This document shows, piece by piece, positions 43,273 to 54,287 of a DNA stretch of 64,000 nucleotides. Source of the DNA: Musa acuminata AAA Group (Eukaryota > Streptophyta > Magnoliopsida > Zingiberales > Musaceae); contig NC_088348.1 of NCBI RefSeq assembly GCF_036884655.1, positions 21,145,001 through 21,209,000 on the forward strand. The letters are read 5' to 3'. Within the stretch, counting starts at the first letter, position 1, and the number at the start of each line of letters is the position of its first letter. The translations under genes and the position numbers were made by a program. The notes under the pieces are model-generated. The model did not search any database. It was given only the letters and a program-made list of their open reading frames with translations, and was not told the origin of the DNA.

Positions 43273-45702
43273 CGAAATTCAACGATGAGGTAATCAAAAC
43301 CCTCTTAATTTATTTTGAAATTACTTGATGTTTTCCATGATGCATTTTCTTTTTTAGAATAATTATTTTTCTTGAAAATTACATATTAATTTTTTTTTTG
43401 AAATTGTAAGAATATGATCATGCTCGTAATTTTGAAAATAATAATGAAAATTACATGTTTTATGCTAATGGAATAAAATGTTAGATTTAAATCTAATGAT
43501 CATATGTATGTTTTTCTTAATAAGAAAAAATGTATATCTTGATTATTTCCGATTTTGATTAAAACCATGCTTGATGTCTTAATGAAAGTATTAAGAAGTT
43601 TAATATTATGCTATATGTGGTTAAGAAGTAATAATATGTATCATGTTGATTTCCATTGTTATTTCTCGATTTTGATTAAATAAAATCATGTTTGAAGAAA
43701 TGCATAATGATGTAATATTAAATATTTTGATACCATGATTGACAATTTTATGCATGAGATTTTAAGTTATACATGATGATGAGCATGTGTTATTTTCATG
43801 AGTGTATTTGAAAAATATATGGCAAAACCATGTCCGAATGCATGAAAGTGTTAAATTTTATTTTCGGATTTTCTTGATCCTAACAATTCATTTTTGAAAA
43901 TCTATTGATCTTGATTTGATGATTTAAATGAGCTTTATCTTGATTTTTCGAAATTTATAAATTGAGATTTCTTATGCTTAAATCAAGATTTTATATGCAT
44001 GAATTAATATCTTGTTCTCTTACAAAATTGAATGAATTCTATCTTTTTCATGATCTCCTAAGAATTCTTTATGTTATTTCTTTAAGAGGAGATTTGTTAA
44101 AATGAATCATGGTTTCTTTTGATTTTTTAAAATTATAACTTGAGTATTCATTTTATAAATCAAGATTGTTTATATGTTCTCTCATGACATCTTTTAAGGC
44201 TTATGACTTGAATTTTGTTATGTAAAATTCTTTGAATGAATGAAATACATCTCATCACCTAATAATTCTTCTTGATATTCCTTATGTGATGATATGAATA
44301 CATGAAATATTCATTAATTTATTTTGATGTATACAAATAAGAAGTTTCGATCATGTATGGTAGGATGTAATTTGACAAAATTGGTACCATCATGATGTGA
44401 AATAAATGATGATTTGGAATCATGCATTAATAATGATTTTATATTTTATGATTTGGTATGATGCATGCAATGATGAAATATTCATGAATTTGAAATGATG
44501 CATGCAATACTTATGACAATGATGTACATGATGTATTGCATATGATGTGTATCATGAATGCTTTAAATGATGAATGTTTGGTATCATGATCAACATGTTG
44601 ATAAATACAAAAATTTTAATATTTGAATATCATGTATGATATACTCATTAATGATGATTGATTTATTTTTCTGTATTGTACATGAAAAATAAGGTTTTTG
44701 AAATTATGTATGTTTTAATTTGAATATATGATGATGCACAAATAAGATTGATACTTACCTTTGTCATAATCTGAAAATTGATATAAGGGTCTTCCCTTCT
44801 TTTTGACAATGACAAAGGGGGAGCAAGAATTTCTAGCATGGACATCATGAAAAGAGGCAAACTAGCTAGCTTGCACAATTCAAGACGAAAGCAAAAATTG
44901 TACTTCTCAAAAGAGAAGAAATTGCTATCTTGAACATCACCGATAATTGCTAGTTTAAAATCTCAAGAAGAAGCATGCTAACGTGCACATCTAGCAAACT
45001 TGCATATTTCAAGAGGCAAGAGTTGCTTTCTTGAACATCTCTAAATTGCTAGCTTGCATGTTCTAAAATATTATAATATTGCTAGCTTGCAAGATATAGA
45101 GCTTGCTATCTTGAACATCTTAAGAAACAAAAATTAAAAAAGTGCTATCTTGCCTATCTCAAGAAGCAAAAAATGCTAACTTGCGCATCTAGCAAAGTTA
45201 ACAAAATTTACATATTTCAAGAAGCAAGAGTTGCATTCTTGAACATCTCTAATTTGCTAGCATGCATGATGTAGAAGTTGCTATCTTAAAAGAAGCAAAA
45301 GTGCTATCTTGTAAAACTTGCATATCTAAAACTTGATAGCTTGAATGTTCTAAGCATGATGTAACATTTGCTAATTTTCTAGCTTCAAAACTGCATGATG
45401 ATAAAACTTGATATTATGTTTTTCATGCAATAAGTTGAATTAATACTACAAAAACATTAGAGTTGGAACTTATCCTTTTTGTTGATGACAAAGGGGGAGA
45501 AGTATGATGTTATGCATAAGTTTAAGCATAAGTTCATGATGACATATTGCAAGTATTCATGATGAATATTGCAATGACTTGAATTCAATTTGAATTCAAG
45601 GTTCTATCAATATGGCATATTGATAGGGGGAGTTTGTTTAAACTCCGGGAGTTAAGGTTAACTTCGTCATCAAGTGGTTGTCATTATCAAAAAGGGGAAG
45701 AT
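43273..45702 (+). other. AT-rich non-coding interior of element F
   Basis: No gene. It holds gacaaagggggag boxes near 44811 and 45487 and a terminal purine tract aaaaaggggaagat at about 45689-45702. Between 44860 and 45340 a run of diverged repeats carries gctagcttgca and ttgaacatct words. The same words occur, fewer, in C at 8870-9060. Confidence 0.7.
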
Positions 45703-45793
45703 TGTTGAATCTCGTATTTTGATGATGAAACCACTTGATATATGTTTATGATTTAATCTACATTTTAAGTGATGTAGGATGCTTCGATTAGGA
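45703..45793 (+). repeat. Element F 3' LTR, 91-bp stub
   Basis: Matches the first 91 bases of F's 5' LTR, then switches within ggaatgatttc to D's LTR. The shared ggaatga-like bases at the junction suggest a deletion through short homology. Confidence 0.85.
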
Positions 45794-47181
45794 ATGATTT
45801 CAACTCAATTCGTTTCGGAAGGAATTTGAGCTTGAGGTCTTAAGTGAAAATACAATAGAAGACTAAGGTGATTTGCAGCAATATAAATCACACAAATGAA
45901 AAAAAATATAGATTTCATAAAGTCTTCGTAGAAAGCCGATCTCAGAAGATGTTTTACGTCAAAGTAAATATAGACGTATTTAAAGCACAGTAAGGAGGAA
46001 AGGCAGTTTACTATAAAGGAAAGATGCTCAAAGTAAATACAAACCAAGATTTTAGAGTGGTTCGGTCAACGTGACCTACATCCACTATCGGCTTCCTCCT
46101 TCGATGAGGTCACCTGCATCCACTAGAGGCCTTCCTTCAATAGGCGAAGGCCAACCACTCTTTTACAGCTTTTCTCATTTTGACGGGCTTAGGAGACAAC
46201 CCTTACAGGTTTTCACTCCTCTCTTGGATGATCTCAACACTTAGAAAGAAGGAGGAGAACTCTAGCTTTTACAACACTTTAAGGCCTCAAAGACTTAAGA
46301 TAATGTCAAGATTTCGATGCCCTTTCATGCAGGAAAGGGTGGGGTATTTATAAACCCCAATGAGTTCAAAAATGGAGCCTAAAAGTGTCAATTCCTAGAT
46401 TTTCGGGGTCTTGGTGGTACCACCGCCATTACTGGGCGATATTGCCACCTATCATTAGGCACTAGGCGGTACTACCACTCAGTTTGGGCGGTACTACCGC
46501 CTAACATCGCTCGAAGACCAAGCTCTAACGGTACTACCGCCTGACAGGGGTGGTACCACCGCTAGCAGCAATAACTGCTAGTGGTACCACCACCTAACAA
46601 GGGTGTTACCACCGCCCAGAAATCCTGGGAGACTGAGTCTCCCAGGCGGTGCCATCGTCGGCCAAGATTTCAGGGACCGAATGAGCTATTCCATTCGGCC
46701 CAATTTGGGTATGTTAAGGGCCTAGTTGGCCCTTAATTAAATTAGTGGGATTACCTCCTAATCCTAACTTAATTTATAGTCTAACTACGACAATTAAGAC
46801 ATCATTACTGTAATTCGTGTTCCGGTGTATCAATCGCTTCTTTCGGCGAACTTCCGACGAACATCCAATGAATCCTCGACGATGCTCCGGCAGACTCCCG
46901 GCAAGCTCTTGGACTTTGCGATGATCTTTTTGGAAAGTTTCAATGAGCTTCTATTGCAAGCTCCTGGACTTCTCGGCCGGTTCTCATAGAACTTTCGACG
47001 AACGTTCAGACTTCCGATGAACTCTCGAACTCCCAATGTAATCTTGGTCTTAACTCCGGCATAACACCTACTGCATGTCTTACTACCATCGTAGTTAGTC
47101 CTACACACTTTTCTCAATATATAGATTAGATCAACAAATGACAATTGACTTCATCATCAAAATCCAAGATTCAATAGTCTT

Positions 47182-47591
47182 TGGTGTCGTCCGACAATCG
47201 ATCGACTAGGGCCTCAACCTTGTTGATTCAGGATTCGGCTTCTTCTTGCGAGCTCTCTTGCCCAAGAAGCCTTCGCTAGCCTTGGTAGGGTTCCTCCAAG
47301 CTCGCTTCAAGAACATCCAAGCGGGTTTCCATCGTCATGAGTCTCTTCCTGGTTGGCACTCCAGATTTTGCCTCTTCCGCTCGCGGAGAGTAACCAATTT
47401 CTCACTCATCATGTTCACAGCAATGATCCTCCAAAGCAGCTCCAACGATATGAGAGCAAGTTTGCACTTGCAGCCCACCTGCGGCTGTCTGGGGCAAAGG
47501 TCCGGCTTGCCCCACCTTGCTTGATTTGCCACGATGCTTTGCTATGGAGAAATTGTGAAGTTCCTTCACTGCTTGCTCGAATTTCTTGCCT
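47182..47591 (-). pseudogene. gag: Element A gag, N-terminal part
   Basis: Lies between the PBS and D, where gag should begin on the minus strand. Frames contain LVTLRERKRQNLECQ and similar charged stretches, consistent with the coiled N-terminus of chromovirus Gag. Stops and frame changes are present. Identity rests mainly on position. Confidence 0.65.
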
Positions 47592-47603
47592 GCTCTGATA
47601 CCA
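47592..47603 (-). other. Element A primer-binding site
   Basis: Minus strand TGGTATCAGAGC, three bases from the 5' LTR; perfect Met-tRNA match. Confidence 0.88.
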
Positions 47604-47606
47604 CAA

Positions 47607-48377
47607 TATCACAGACTTAGCAAGAATTGCCTAAGTCGTGAGACACCCATGCGACAAAGATGCGAACTTGGCTTGAGTTGCCTAAGTCGCGACGCACCCT
47701 TGCGCCAACTTCTCCGGACTTAGCTGGGATTGCCTAAGTCATGAGGCGCTCTTGTGATATATGTGTCCACAAAGGTTCAGCCTAGTTGCAATCTCGTATA
47801 GGTCCCGAAGGACCTATAAAACAGAAAGTTGATTAGATTGAAAACGAGCGATGGACAAGTCCTAGCGTCTTGCGAAGAAGAAAGCTTTACAAGCAATTCA
47901 GCAGGCACCTTGTGTGCATAGGAGAAAAGAGAGAAAGGAGGAAAACAAGGACTTTAGAAGGTAGAATGAACAGTTGCAAGTCCACAAACAACTGCTCATC
48001 AGGTGTTACGCGCGAAGGCAAGTTCCCATCAAGTCAATGTGTGAACTTGTGAAGATTTTTCAATGCCCGACAATATACTGAAGCCCCATCCAGCCCTGTG
48101 CCACCCGAGGGGTTCTAGAGTGTTGAGATGGCTGACATTTCGCATGCTGCAGAAAACAACCTGCGACATGCGAAAACAGAGCCATTTTAGGGCTTTTTAG
48201 CTCAACGTAGTCTGCGATCGCACTGTGTGCTGCAACCTATTCGAACATGTATTTTTACAAGCAAAAACATACAAATCCAAGACAAAATAGGCTACCATGT
48301 CTCTGTTCAAGTATGCAAAAGTGATGAACGGTTTGTTGAACGGAGTTATTGTGAGTGCGTGACAACTGTTTGTGATA
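47607..48377 (-). repeat. Element A 5' LTR
   Basis: 771 bp, matching 310-1089 with many substitutions (about 15% by eye). Both terminal dinucleotides have mutated (tatca at left, gtgata at right). The high divergence makes A one of the oldest insertions here. Confidence 0.87.
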
Positions 48378-49019
48378 GGGTTGTACCACCACCTACAGCC
48401 TGACACTGGGTAGTACCATAGCCCAGACTGACGGCATCATCACCCAGACTGACGGTACCATCGCTTGACATAGTCTTAGAGACTTTGCCACGACGGTTTC
48501 ACCATTTGGATCACTATTTGAGCCTTTTTACTTAGCCCAACACAATCCAAACTTGGGCCCAATTGGCCTCTAATTGAGTTGGCCTAATTACATTCTAAAT
48601 TAACTCAATTAGACTCTAAACTAACTCGATCTAGACATAATCGATTACAAACGAATCTATGTTGTCTGATATATCATTTGTTCTTCCGATGCTTCATCCG
48701 ATCCTAAGGCGTATCATCCTCTCCTTCGGCATATTGCCCAATCAGCATGTTGTCTTCTCACAACTTCTGATCTCCTTAGCACAATGTCCGATCTTCTTGG
48801 CCCGATGCCTGAATTCATGGATGGAAGCCTTCTGCCAACACATCAACCGATCCTCCGGCTCGACATTCAATCTTCTAACATGTTTGCTCCGACCTAACAT
48901 ATGATTCCTCATACTTTAATCGATTTGCCTCTTCTGATCGAAGTTAGTCCTGCGTCACTTAAATATACATCAGATAAATACTATCAATTAGTTTCATTAT
49001 CAAAATCCAAGATCCAATA
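48378..49019 (-). repeat. Element H 3' LTR, second part
   Basis: Continues the LTR of 1-309: GC-rich ggtaccaccac units (about 48385-48500), then a region paralleling D and I (cttccga, tcatcaaaatc), ending GATCCAATA. The adjoining tract atctccccc at 49020 is the minus-strand purine tract, showing that this is the 3' LTR of a minus-strand element. Confidence 0.8.
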
Positions 49020-49391
49020 ATCTCCCCCTTTTGATAATGATAACCAATTGATGACGGAGTTAACTTTAACTCCCTCTATCAATTTGCCATATTGATAGAA
49101 CCTTGAATTCAAATTGAATTCAAGTGAAAGTAATATTTCATCATAAATATGTGCAACATAATATCATGCATAATCAAATTTTTAATACATTATTTCATGC
49201 ATGATGATCAACATAACTTCTCCCTCTTTGTCATCAACAAAAAGGAGAAGTACATCTAGCAAGTTTTAGAGATATGTAAGTTTTGTAACATAGAAGCTAA
49301 CAAATTTTTTATCACTTTACAACATGCCTAATCACCAAATCATCATTAATTTTAAAGATGTACAAGATTGTAAATTTTGCAAGTTTATACT
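49020..49391 (-). other. Element H 3' internal region
   Basis: AT-rich, no gene. Purine boxes complement atctcccccttttg (49020) and ttctccctctttgtcatc (49218). Element I begins at 49392, so the rest of H lies beyond I, outside the window. Confidence 0.75.
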
Positions 49392-50066
49392 TGTTAGGAT
49401 CAAGAGCGGCACTAAGAGGGGGGATGAATCAGTGCAGCGGAAAATTCTTCGATTTTCGTATAAAATATTTCGTACGTTCAATGAAAATCGAATCGGAAGG
49501 ATAGCAACTTAAAATGTATAAGAGCGTAAACAAGATGAAGAGGAGAAGCAATTTGCTATGAAATAAATTATAGTTAAAATAAATTGCACTAATGAAAAGC
49601 AAAGCAGAATTTAGAGTGGTTCAGTCAACATGACCTACATCCACTTTCGGATTCCTCCTCCGACGAGGTCTCCAGCATCCACTAAAGGCCTTCCTTTAAT
49701 AGGTGAAGACCGAACACCCCGTTACAACACTTTTTCCTTTTCCCGGGTTTAGGAGATGAACCCTTACAAGTCTCACTCCTCTTTCTTGGATGGTTACAAG
49801 ACTAAGAGATGAAGGAGGAGAACTTTAACTTTTACGACACTTTAAGACTCAAGAACTCAAGATTATGCCAAGAGGTTTCATGCCCTTTCATGTAGAAAAG
49901 GGTGAGTTTTTTATAGGCCCCAATGGCTTCAAAAAATGGAGCCAAAAAGTGTCTAATCTCGGATTTTTGGGTCCTGGCGGTACCACCGCCATTACTGGGC
50001 GGTATCACCGCCTGACACCTGATACTGGGCGGTACTATCGCTGGAAACAATAACTGCCGATGGTAC

Positions 50067-51143
50067 TGATAGAAAGAATAGAAGATAAGAGAACAAAAGA
50101 TAAGAAGAATTATTGAAAAAGCTTTATTGAAGAAGCTTTAGCTTGAATGTATTAGCATGTCCCTCTCCTATTTATACAGATTAGAAGAGAGGATTTCCCT
50201 CAACAGAATAGAGAGATTTCCTCATGTAGTTGGGAAAATCTTATTTGCTATCATGCCCCCGCAAGATGGTGCTCCTGTCAAGGATACCAATCTTGGATTG
50301 ATGCAAAGCAAAGAGTTTACGAGCCAGAGGCTTTGTGAGTAGGGCAAGAGCAGATCGCTGCTACTGCTGTTGCTATTGTTGCGGTTACAACGGCGACGAC
50401 GACGACTGTAACAGCGACGACGATGACTATAGTAAAGGAGAAAGCTGTAGCAATAGAGAAAGCTATAGCAATGCTGTAGCAGAGGAAGAAGAAGTAGAGG
50501 ACAGCAGCTTAGGAGAAGAGCAGATCACTGCTGCTATAGCTGCTGCGGCTAGGACGGCGACAACGACACTTCTCGCTCGAGTAAGATGCGGGAACGAGAA
50601 GGAGAGATCGCTGGCCGGGGAGTAGTTGCGAGGCTGTATTGGCTTTGCTTCTGTAAGAAGAGGCAGAGGAAGGGCGGTAGTAAAGAATGCCGCCGGCACA
50701 GGGAGGAGAAGAGGGCGCGGCGTGGTGGCCCTTGTTCAGCTTTGAAGGAGGCAGACACAACGAACCTGGAGGACGTCCATGGAAAACACTGCACTACTTT
50801 GAGAGGAGTCACAGTCCATGAGGCAGTAGGAGAAGGAGCTGAGATTCGGTAGAGTCTGGCGGGGAGATGGGTCTACTTCGAGATCTTTAGAAGTAGCCTT
50901 TATGGCGAAAGCTTTAATACCATGATAGAAAGAATAGAAGATAAGAGAATAGAAGATAAGAAGAATTATTGAAAAAGCTTTATTGAAGAAGCTTTATTGA
51001 AAAAGCTTTATCTTGAATGAATAACATGTCCCTCTCCTATTTATACAGATTAGGAGGGAGGATTTTCCTCAATAGAATAGAGATTTTCCCTCAACAAATA
51101 AAGAGATTTCCTCATGTAGTTGGAAAAATCTTATCTGCTATCA
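50067..51143 (-). mobile_element. Element J: short non-autonomous LTR element (TRIM-like)
   Basis: 1077 bp flanked by exact ggtac (50062-50066 and 51144-51148). LTRs 50067-50253 (187 bp) and 50923-51143 (221 bp), TGATAGAAAG...TGCTATCA; the longer one has extra gctttattgaa units. The minus-strand purine tract gcgggggca adjoins the left LTR; the PBS-like TGGTATTAAAGC (minus, 50911-50922) adjoins the right. The 669-bp centre has no retroelement protein; its GC-rich, low-complexity part (50335-50860) gives only Asp-, Ser- and Cys-rich translations. TATA-like tatttata at 50169-50176 and 51038-51045. Confidence 0.87.
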
Positions 51144-51159
51144 GGTACCACAGCCCAGT

Positions 51160-52629
51160 TGTTGGGAAATCATTGGGGGGCGACATCATATGCGCAGCGG
51201 AAGAACAAGAAAACAAAATCCCCGATTCCCAAAAAGATGTTCATCGTCGTGCGAAGATTGGTGTGCAAAAAATCCGCAAAACACAAAACTGCGTATAGAG
51301 ATTGTGTTACCTAGGGAGATCGTATATCCCTGTTTCCTTACAGATCCTTAGGAGAGGGTGAAGGAGGTCAAGCGTCCTCCTCTCTAGCGGTGATCCACAC
51401 AGCAGGGTTGCGACGACGCTCCTCAAATCTCCAAGGAGAATAGGAAAGGCAAGCAAAGACTCTAGCTTATGAGGCTATGAATCCCTCCTATTTATAGAGA
51501 TCCCGTGTCAAACCCTAATGGGTCCTTCCCTAGTGGGTATTGGATCTGCATCCAATAAGACAAGGGCTCTGTCGGATATCTCATATCCGAACCTCTACTC
51601 ATCGCAATGCCTACCATATGTGTGTGACCCTCTAGGCCCAATATCGAGCTGGCCGTAAGTCATACCTGTCAGAACTCCTTCTAACTTAGTGAATTATTAT
51701 CTCTGTAATAATTCACTCGACTCATCGACTACGGACGTACTAGGCCACTACGTCGTAGTCCCCAGACGATACAGGGGAATCCAATCCATTGGACCTGTCT
51801 GTCCTCAGTTACCATGTACCTATAATCCCTCATCCATCTAATATCCCAGAGACCGTATATCGAGCATGGTGTTGTCAGACCCATACGGTTTCTACTCGAG
51901 TCTCGCTCTAATCGGATTCTCCCGGAGAACTCTTTCTCTCTCAACCCGAATGACCCTGGCCAGGGATTTGTCTGAGCAAGAACATATGGGATATTCCTCT
52001 CATAACGCCGAGAGTGGATGATCCTCTGTCGACACTCAATAGCCCTCGTAAGGTCGACTACCACTCCCAATGACCAACTGTACTAGATCTGGGAACAGCC
52101 AAACCTATAAGTCTGGTATCAAAGAGTGGAGCACTCATACAGGACATCCTTGGTGTCTCAAGTCTAAGGACCAGATACACCAGTAGGACTACGGAATCGC
52201 TGTCTGACAATAAGGCATCATCAACCATCCAGCATTCCGTAAGCGGATCAATCAGTGAACTCATTCTCCAATGAGCACATGTACTGTATCCCTAGTGTCC
52301 CTACACGAGCAGCTATGAGACCAGCTGCATCCATCATATGGACGGGTATACAGCACACCAGTCTATCCGGTTATCACGATGTCCTTCTCGAGTAACCTAT
52401 GACCGGGATTATTTAGGATATGTGTTTAAAGGTGAATCGATCTCATTATCGTGATCTCATCATGATCCGATTCCCATTGCACAAATCCAAGGACATCACA
52501 ATATATATATGCACATATGCAATTGTTATAAAGTGATATACGCCAAAATATAATAAGCAAAAAGATTATGTATCAAGTCACACGTGCCATCACTTACGTG
52601 ATTGGCTTGCTGGGCACCTATGACTAGCA
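51160..52629 (-). repeat. Element K 3' LTR
   Basis: 1470 bp, TGTTGGGAAATC...ATGACTAGCA. Minus-strand purine tract aagtgggagat adjoins it at 52630-52640. TATA-like tatttata at 51489-51496. Frames at 51729-52264 translate LTR sequence and recur identically at 58822-59357. Confidence 0.94.
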
Positions 52630-52737
52630 ATCTCCCACTTGACCTAAAGCCAATCACCTATGTGTCTGATCCCCATCAGACTCCTGTGACGCTCATAGAC
52701 AAAATGAGACAACGGCTTTGTCAGTGGATCTGCAATG

Positions 52738-53328
52738 TTATCTTCGGATGGAACTCTTTCCACTGCTACATATCCTCGGGTTACGATCTCTCTGATAAGT
52801 TGGAACCTCCTCAGAACACTTCTGATGAGACCCGGGTTCCCTTATTTGAGTAATCGCCCCGTTATTATCGCAATATAAGGAAGTCGACTTGTCGCTATCT
52901 GTATCGACTCCCAAAACTGTGATGAACATCTTCACCCAGACTCCCTCCTTTGCTGCATCTGATGCAGCAATGTACTCCGCCTCTATGGTCGAGTCAGAAG
53001 TGGTATCTTGCTTGGAACTCTTCCAACACACTGCTCCTCCATTCAAGGTGTACACATACCCTGAATTCGACTTGCTATCATCGACATTAGACTGAAAACT
53101 TGAGTCAGTGTAGCCTTCAACCTTAAGGCTATTACCTCCATATACTAGTAAAAGATCCTTAGTCCTTCTCAAGTACTTAAGGATACACTTTACTACTTTC
53201 CAGTGCTCCAAGCCTGGATCCGCCTGATACCTGCTCGTGACACTCAGAGCATGCGCTATATCAGGCCTAGTACATAGCATGGCATACATGATAGACCCTA
53301 TTGCTGAGGCATAAGGTATCATATTCAT
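52738..53328 (-). pseudogene. pol: Element K RNase H and RT C-terminus
   Basis: NMIPYASAIGSIMYAMLCTR and PDIAHALSVTSRYQ end the RT; VEGYTDSSFQSNVDDSKS, YVYTLNGGAVCWKSSKQ and STIEAEYIAASDAAKEGVW are copia RNase H motifs with the catalytic Asp and Glu in place. The junction with the upstream frame (53325) lacks about 30 residues seen in relatives, and the last 20 or so residues (HQKCSEEVP...) are frameshifted. Confidence 0.9.
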
Positions 53329-54287
53329 GTTTGCCCTTTGGAATTTTCCATGCCAAACCTTTTGACAATGGTTTCTATGTACCTGGACTGGGACAAGCCA
53401 AGCATCCTCTTGGATCTATCTCTATAGATTCTAATCCCCAAGATATAGGATGCTTCCCCTAAGTCCTTTATGGAGAAGTGTCTAGATAACCAAGTCTTTA
53501 CTGTGGATTGCATTCCTACATCATTCCCAATGATGAGGATGTCATCCACATATAACACCAAAAAGGTGATAGCGCTCCCACTTACCTTTCTGTATACACA
53601 AGGCTCATCTTCGTTCTTAACGAAGTCATAAGATCTGATTGCCTCATCAAATCTTATGTTCCAACTTCGGGAAGCTTGCTTTAGTCCATAAATGGATCTA
53701 AGCAACCTACACACCTTATTTGGGCAGTTCTTGGACACGAATCCCTCAGGTTGCATTATATACACTTCCTCCTCGAGGTTCCCGTTGAGGAATGCGGTTT
53801 TCACATCCATCTGCCAGATCTCATAATCATAGTGTGCTGCAATAGCCAATAGAATTCTGATGGATTTTAGCATTGCTACGGGTGAGAAAGTTTCGTCGTA
53901 GTCAACACCTTGCCTTTGACGATACCCCTTAGCCACTAGCCTTGCTTTATAGGTCTCTACCTTTCCATCTACTCCGATCTTTTTCTTAAAGATCCACTTG
54001 CAACCGATGGGTACAATACCTTCGGGCGCATCAACTAGGTTCCAAACCTTATTGGAGTACATAGAATCCATCTCAGAATTCATGGCTTCTTGCCACTTCC
54101 CGGAGTCTATACTCATAATAGCCTCCTCATAGGTCTGAGGATCAATATCCTTTACATCCTCTCCTCTAATATGTCCCACATATCTCTCAGGAGGATGTGA
54201 TATCAGACCTACGTAAAGTTGAAACTTGTGTATTAGGTACCTGAACAGACTCGGACTATAGAGTGGTGCTTGAGCTTGGTTCTCCAA
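53325..54287 (-). pseudogene. pol: Element K reverse transcriptase
   Basis: 320 open codons with a full copia RT core: KWQEAMNSEMDSMYSNKVW, YKARLVAKGYRQRQGVDYDE, MDVKTAFLNGNLEEEVYIMQ, YGLKQASRSWN, and the catalytic YVDD in VLYVDDILIIGND near residues 240-252. It ends ENSKGQT where sequence is missing before the next frame. Motifs fit the Tork/Tnt1 branch (from memory). Confidence 0.93.

Larger units (their letters stand above)
40414..45793 (+). mobile_element. Element F: Sirevirus-like copia, gag-only, 3' LTR truncated
   Basis: Plus-strand relative of C inside D's 5' LTR. 5' LTR 40414-42337, PBS 42340-42351, damaged gag, about 2.4 kb of AT-rich DNA, purine tract, then only 91 bp of the 3' LTR (45703-45793) before D sequence resumes. 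A deletion has removed most of the 3' LTR, about 50 bp of D and the right TSD, so no duplication can be checked. Like C, it has no pol. Confidence 0.9.
21673..47176 (-). mobile_element. Element D: Sirevirus-like copia with decayed pol, host to E, T, G and F
   Basis: Insertion in element A's gag flanked by exact gtctt copies (21668-21672 and 47177-47181). About 8.5 kb remain after removing four inserts. Minus-strand order: 5' LTR 40362-47176 (split by F), PBS 40348-40359, gag with two knuckles, protease, GAG-pre-integrase, integrase (split by G), RT, RNase H, purine-box region, 3' LTR 21673-28830 (split by E and T). It is the only member of this clan here with pol domains in copia order, so it represents the lineage able to supply pol to B-, C-, F- and I-type elements. 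It now has many stops and frameshifts. LTRs agree at about 90-93% by eye. Confidence 0.92.
40362..47176 (-). repeat. Element D 5' LTR, interrupted by F
   Basis: Segments 40362-40413 and about 45794-47176 (about 1.43 kb). Minus-strand TATA 46345-46352; GC-rich ggtaccaccgcc units at about 46415-46660; ends GATTCAATA (CA mutated to TA). About 50 bp matching 21734-21782 of the other LTR are missing at the F junction. Confidence 0.88.
310..48377 (-). mobile_element. Element A: Ty3/gypsy chromovirus, dead, split by B and D
   Basis: Old Ty3/gypsy element on the minus strand, about 6.35 kb once B (3796-19996) and D (21673-47176) and their duplicated target sites are removed. Minus-strand order: 5' LTR 47607-48377, PBS, gag (47591-47182 then 21672-20742), protease, reverse transcriptase (split at 3795/20002), RNase H, integrase, chromodomain remnant, purine tract, 3' LTR 310-1089. 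Both inserts have exact 5-bp TSDs, so continuity across them is firm. Gene order and a C-terminal chromodomain-like tail suggest the Tekay/Del branch of chromoviruses (inference). Coding regions are full of stops and the LTRs differ clearly, so the copy is old and inactive. Confidence 0.88.

Noticed and set aside
50335..50852. Overlapping frames on both strands in J (Asp/Ser-rich and Cys-rich)
   Set aside because: Low-complexity GC-rich DNA opens several frames at once; no domain and no sign of a preferred frame.
51729..52264. 113- and 68-codon frames in K's LTR, repeated at 58822-59357
   Set aside because: Their conservation is explained by LTR identity; the sequence is non-coding U3/R/U5.
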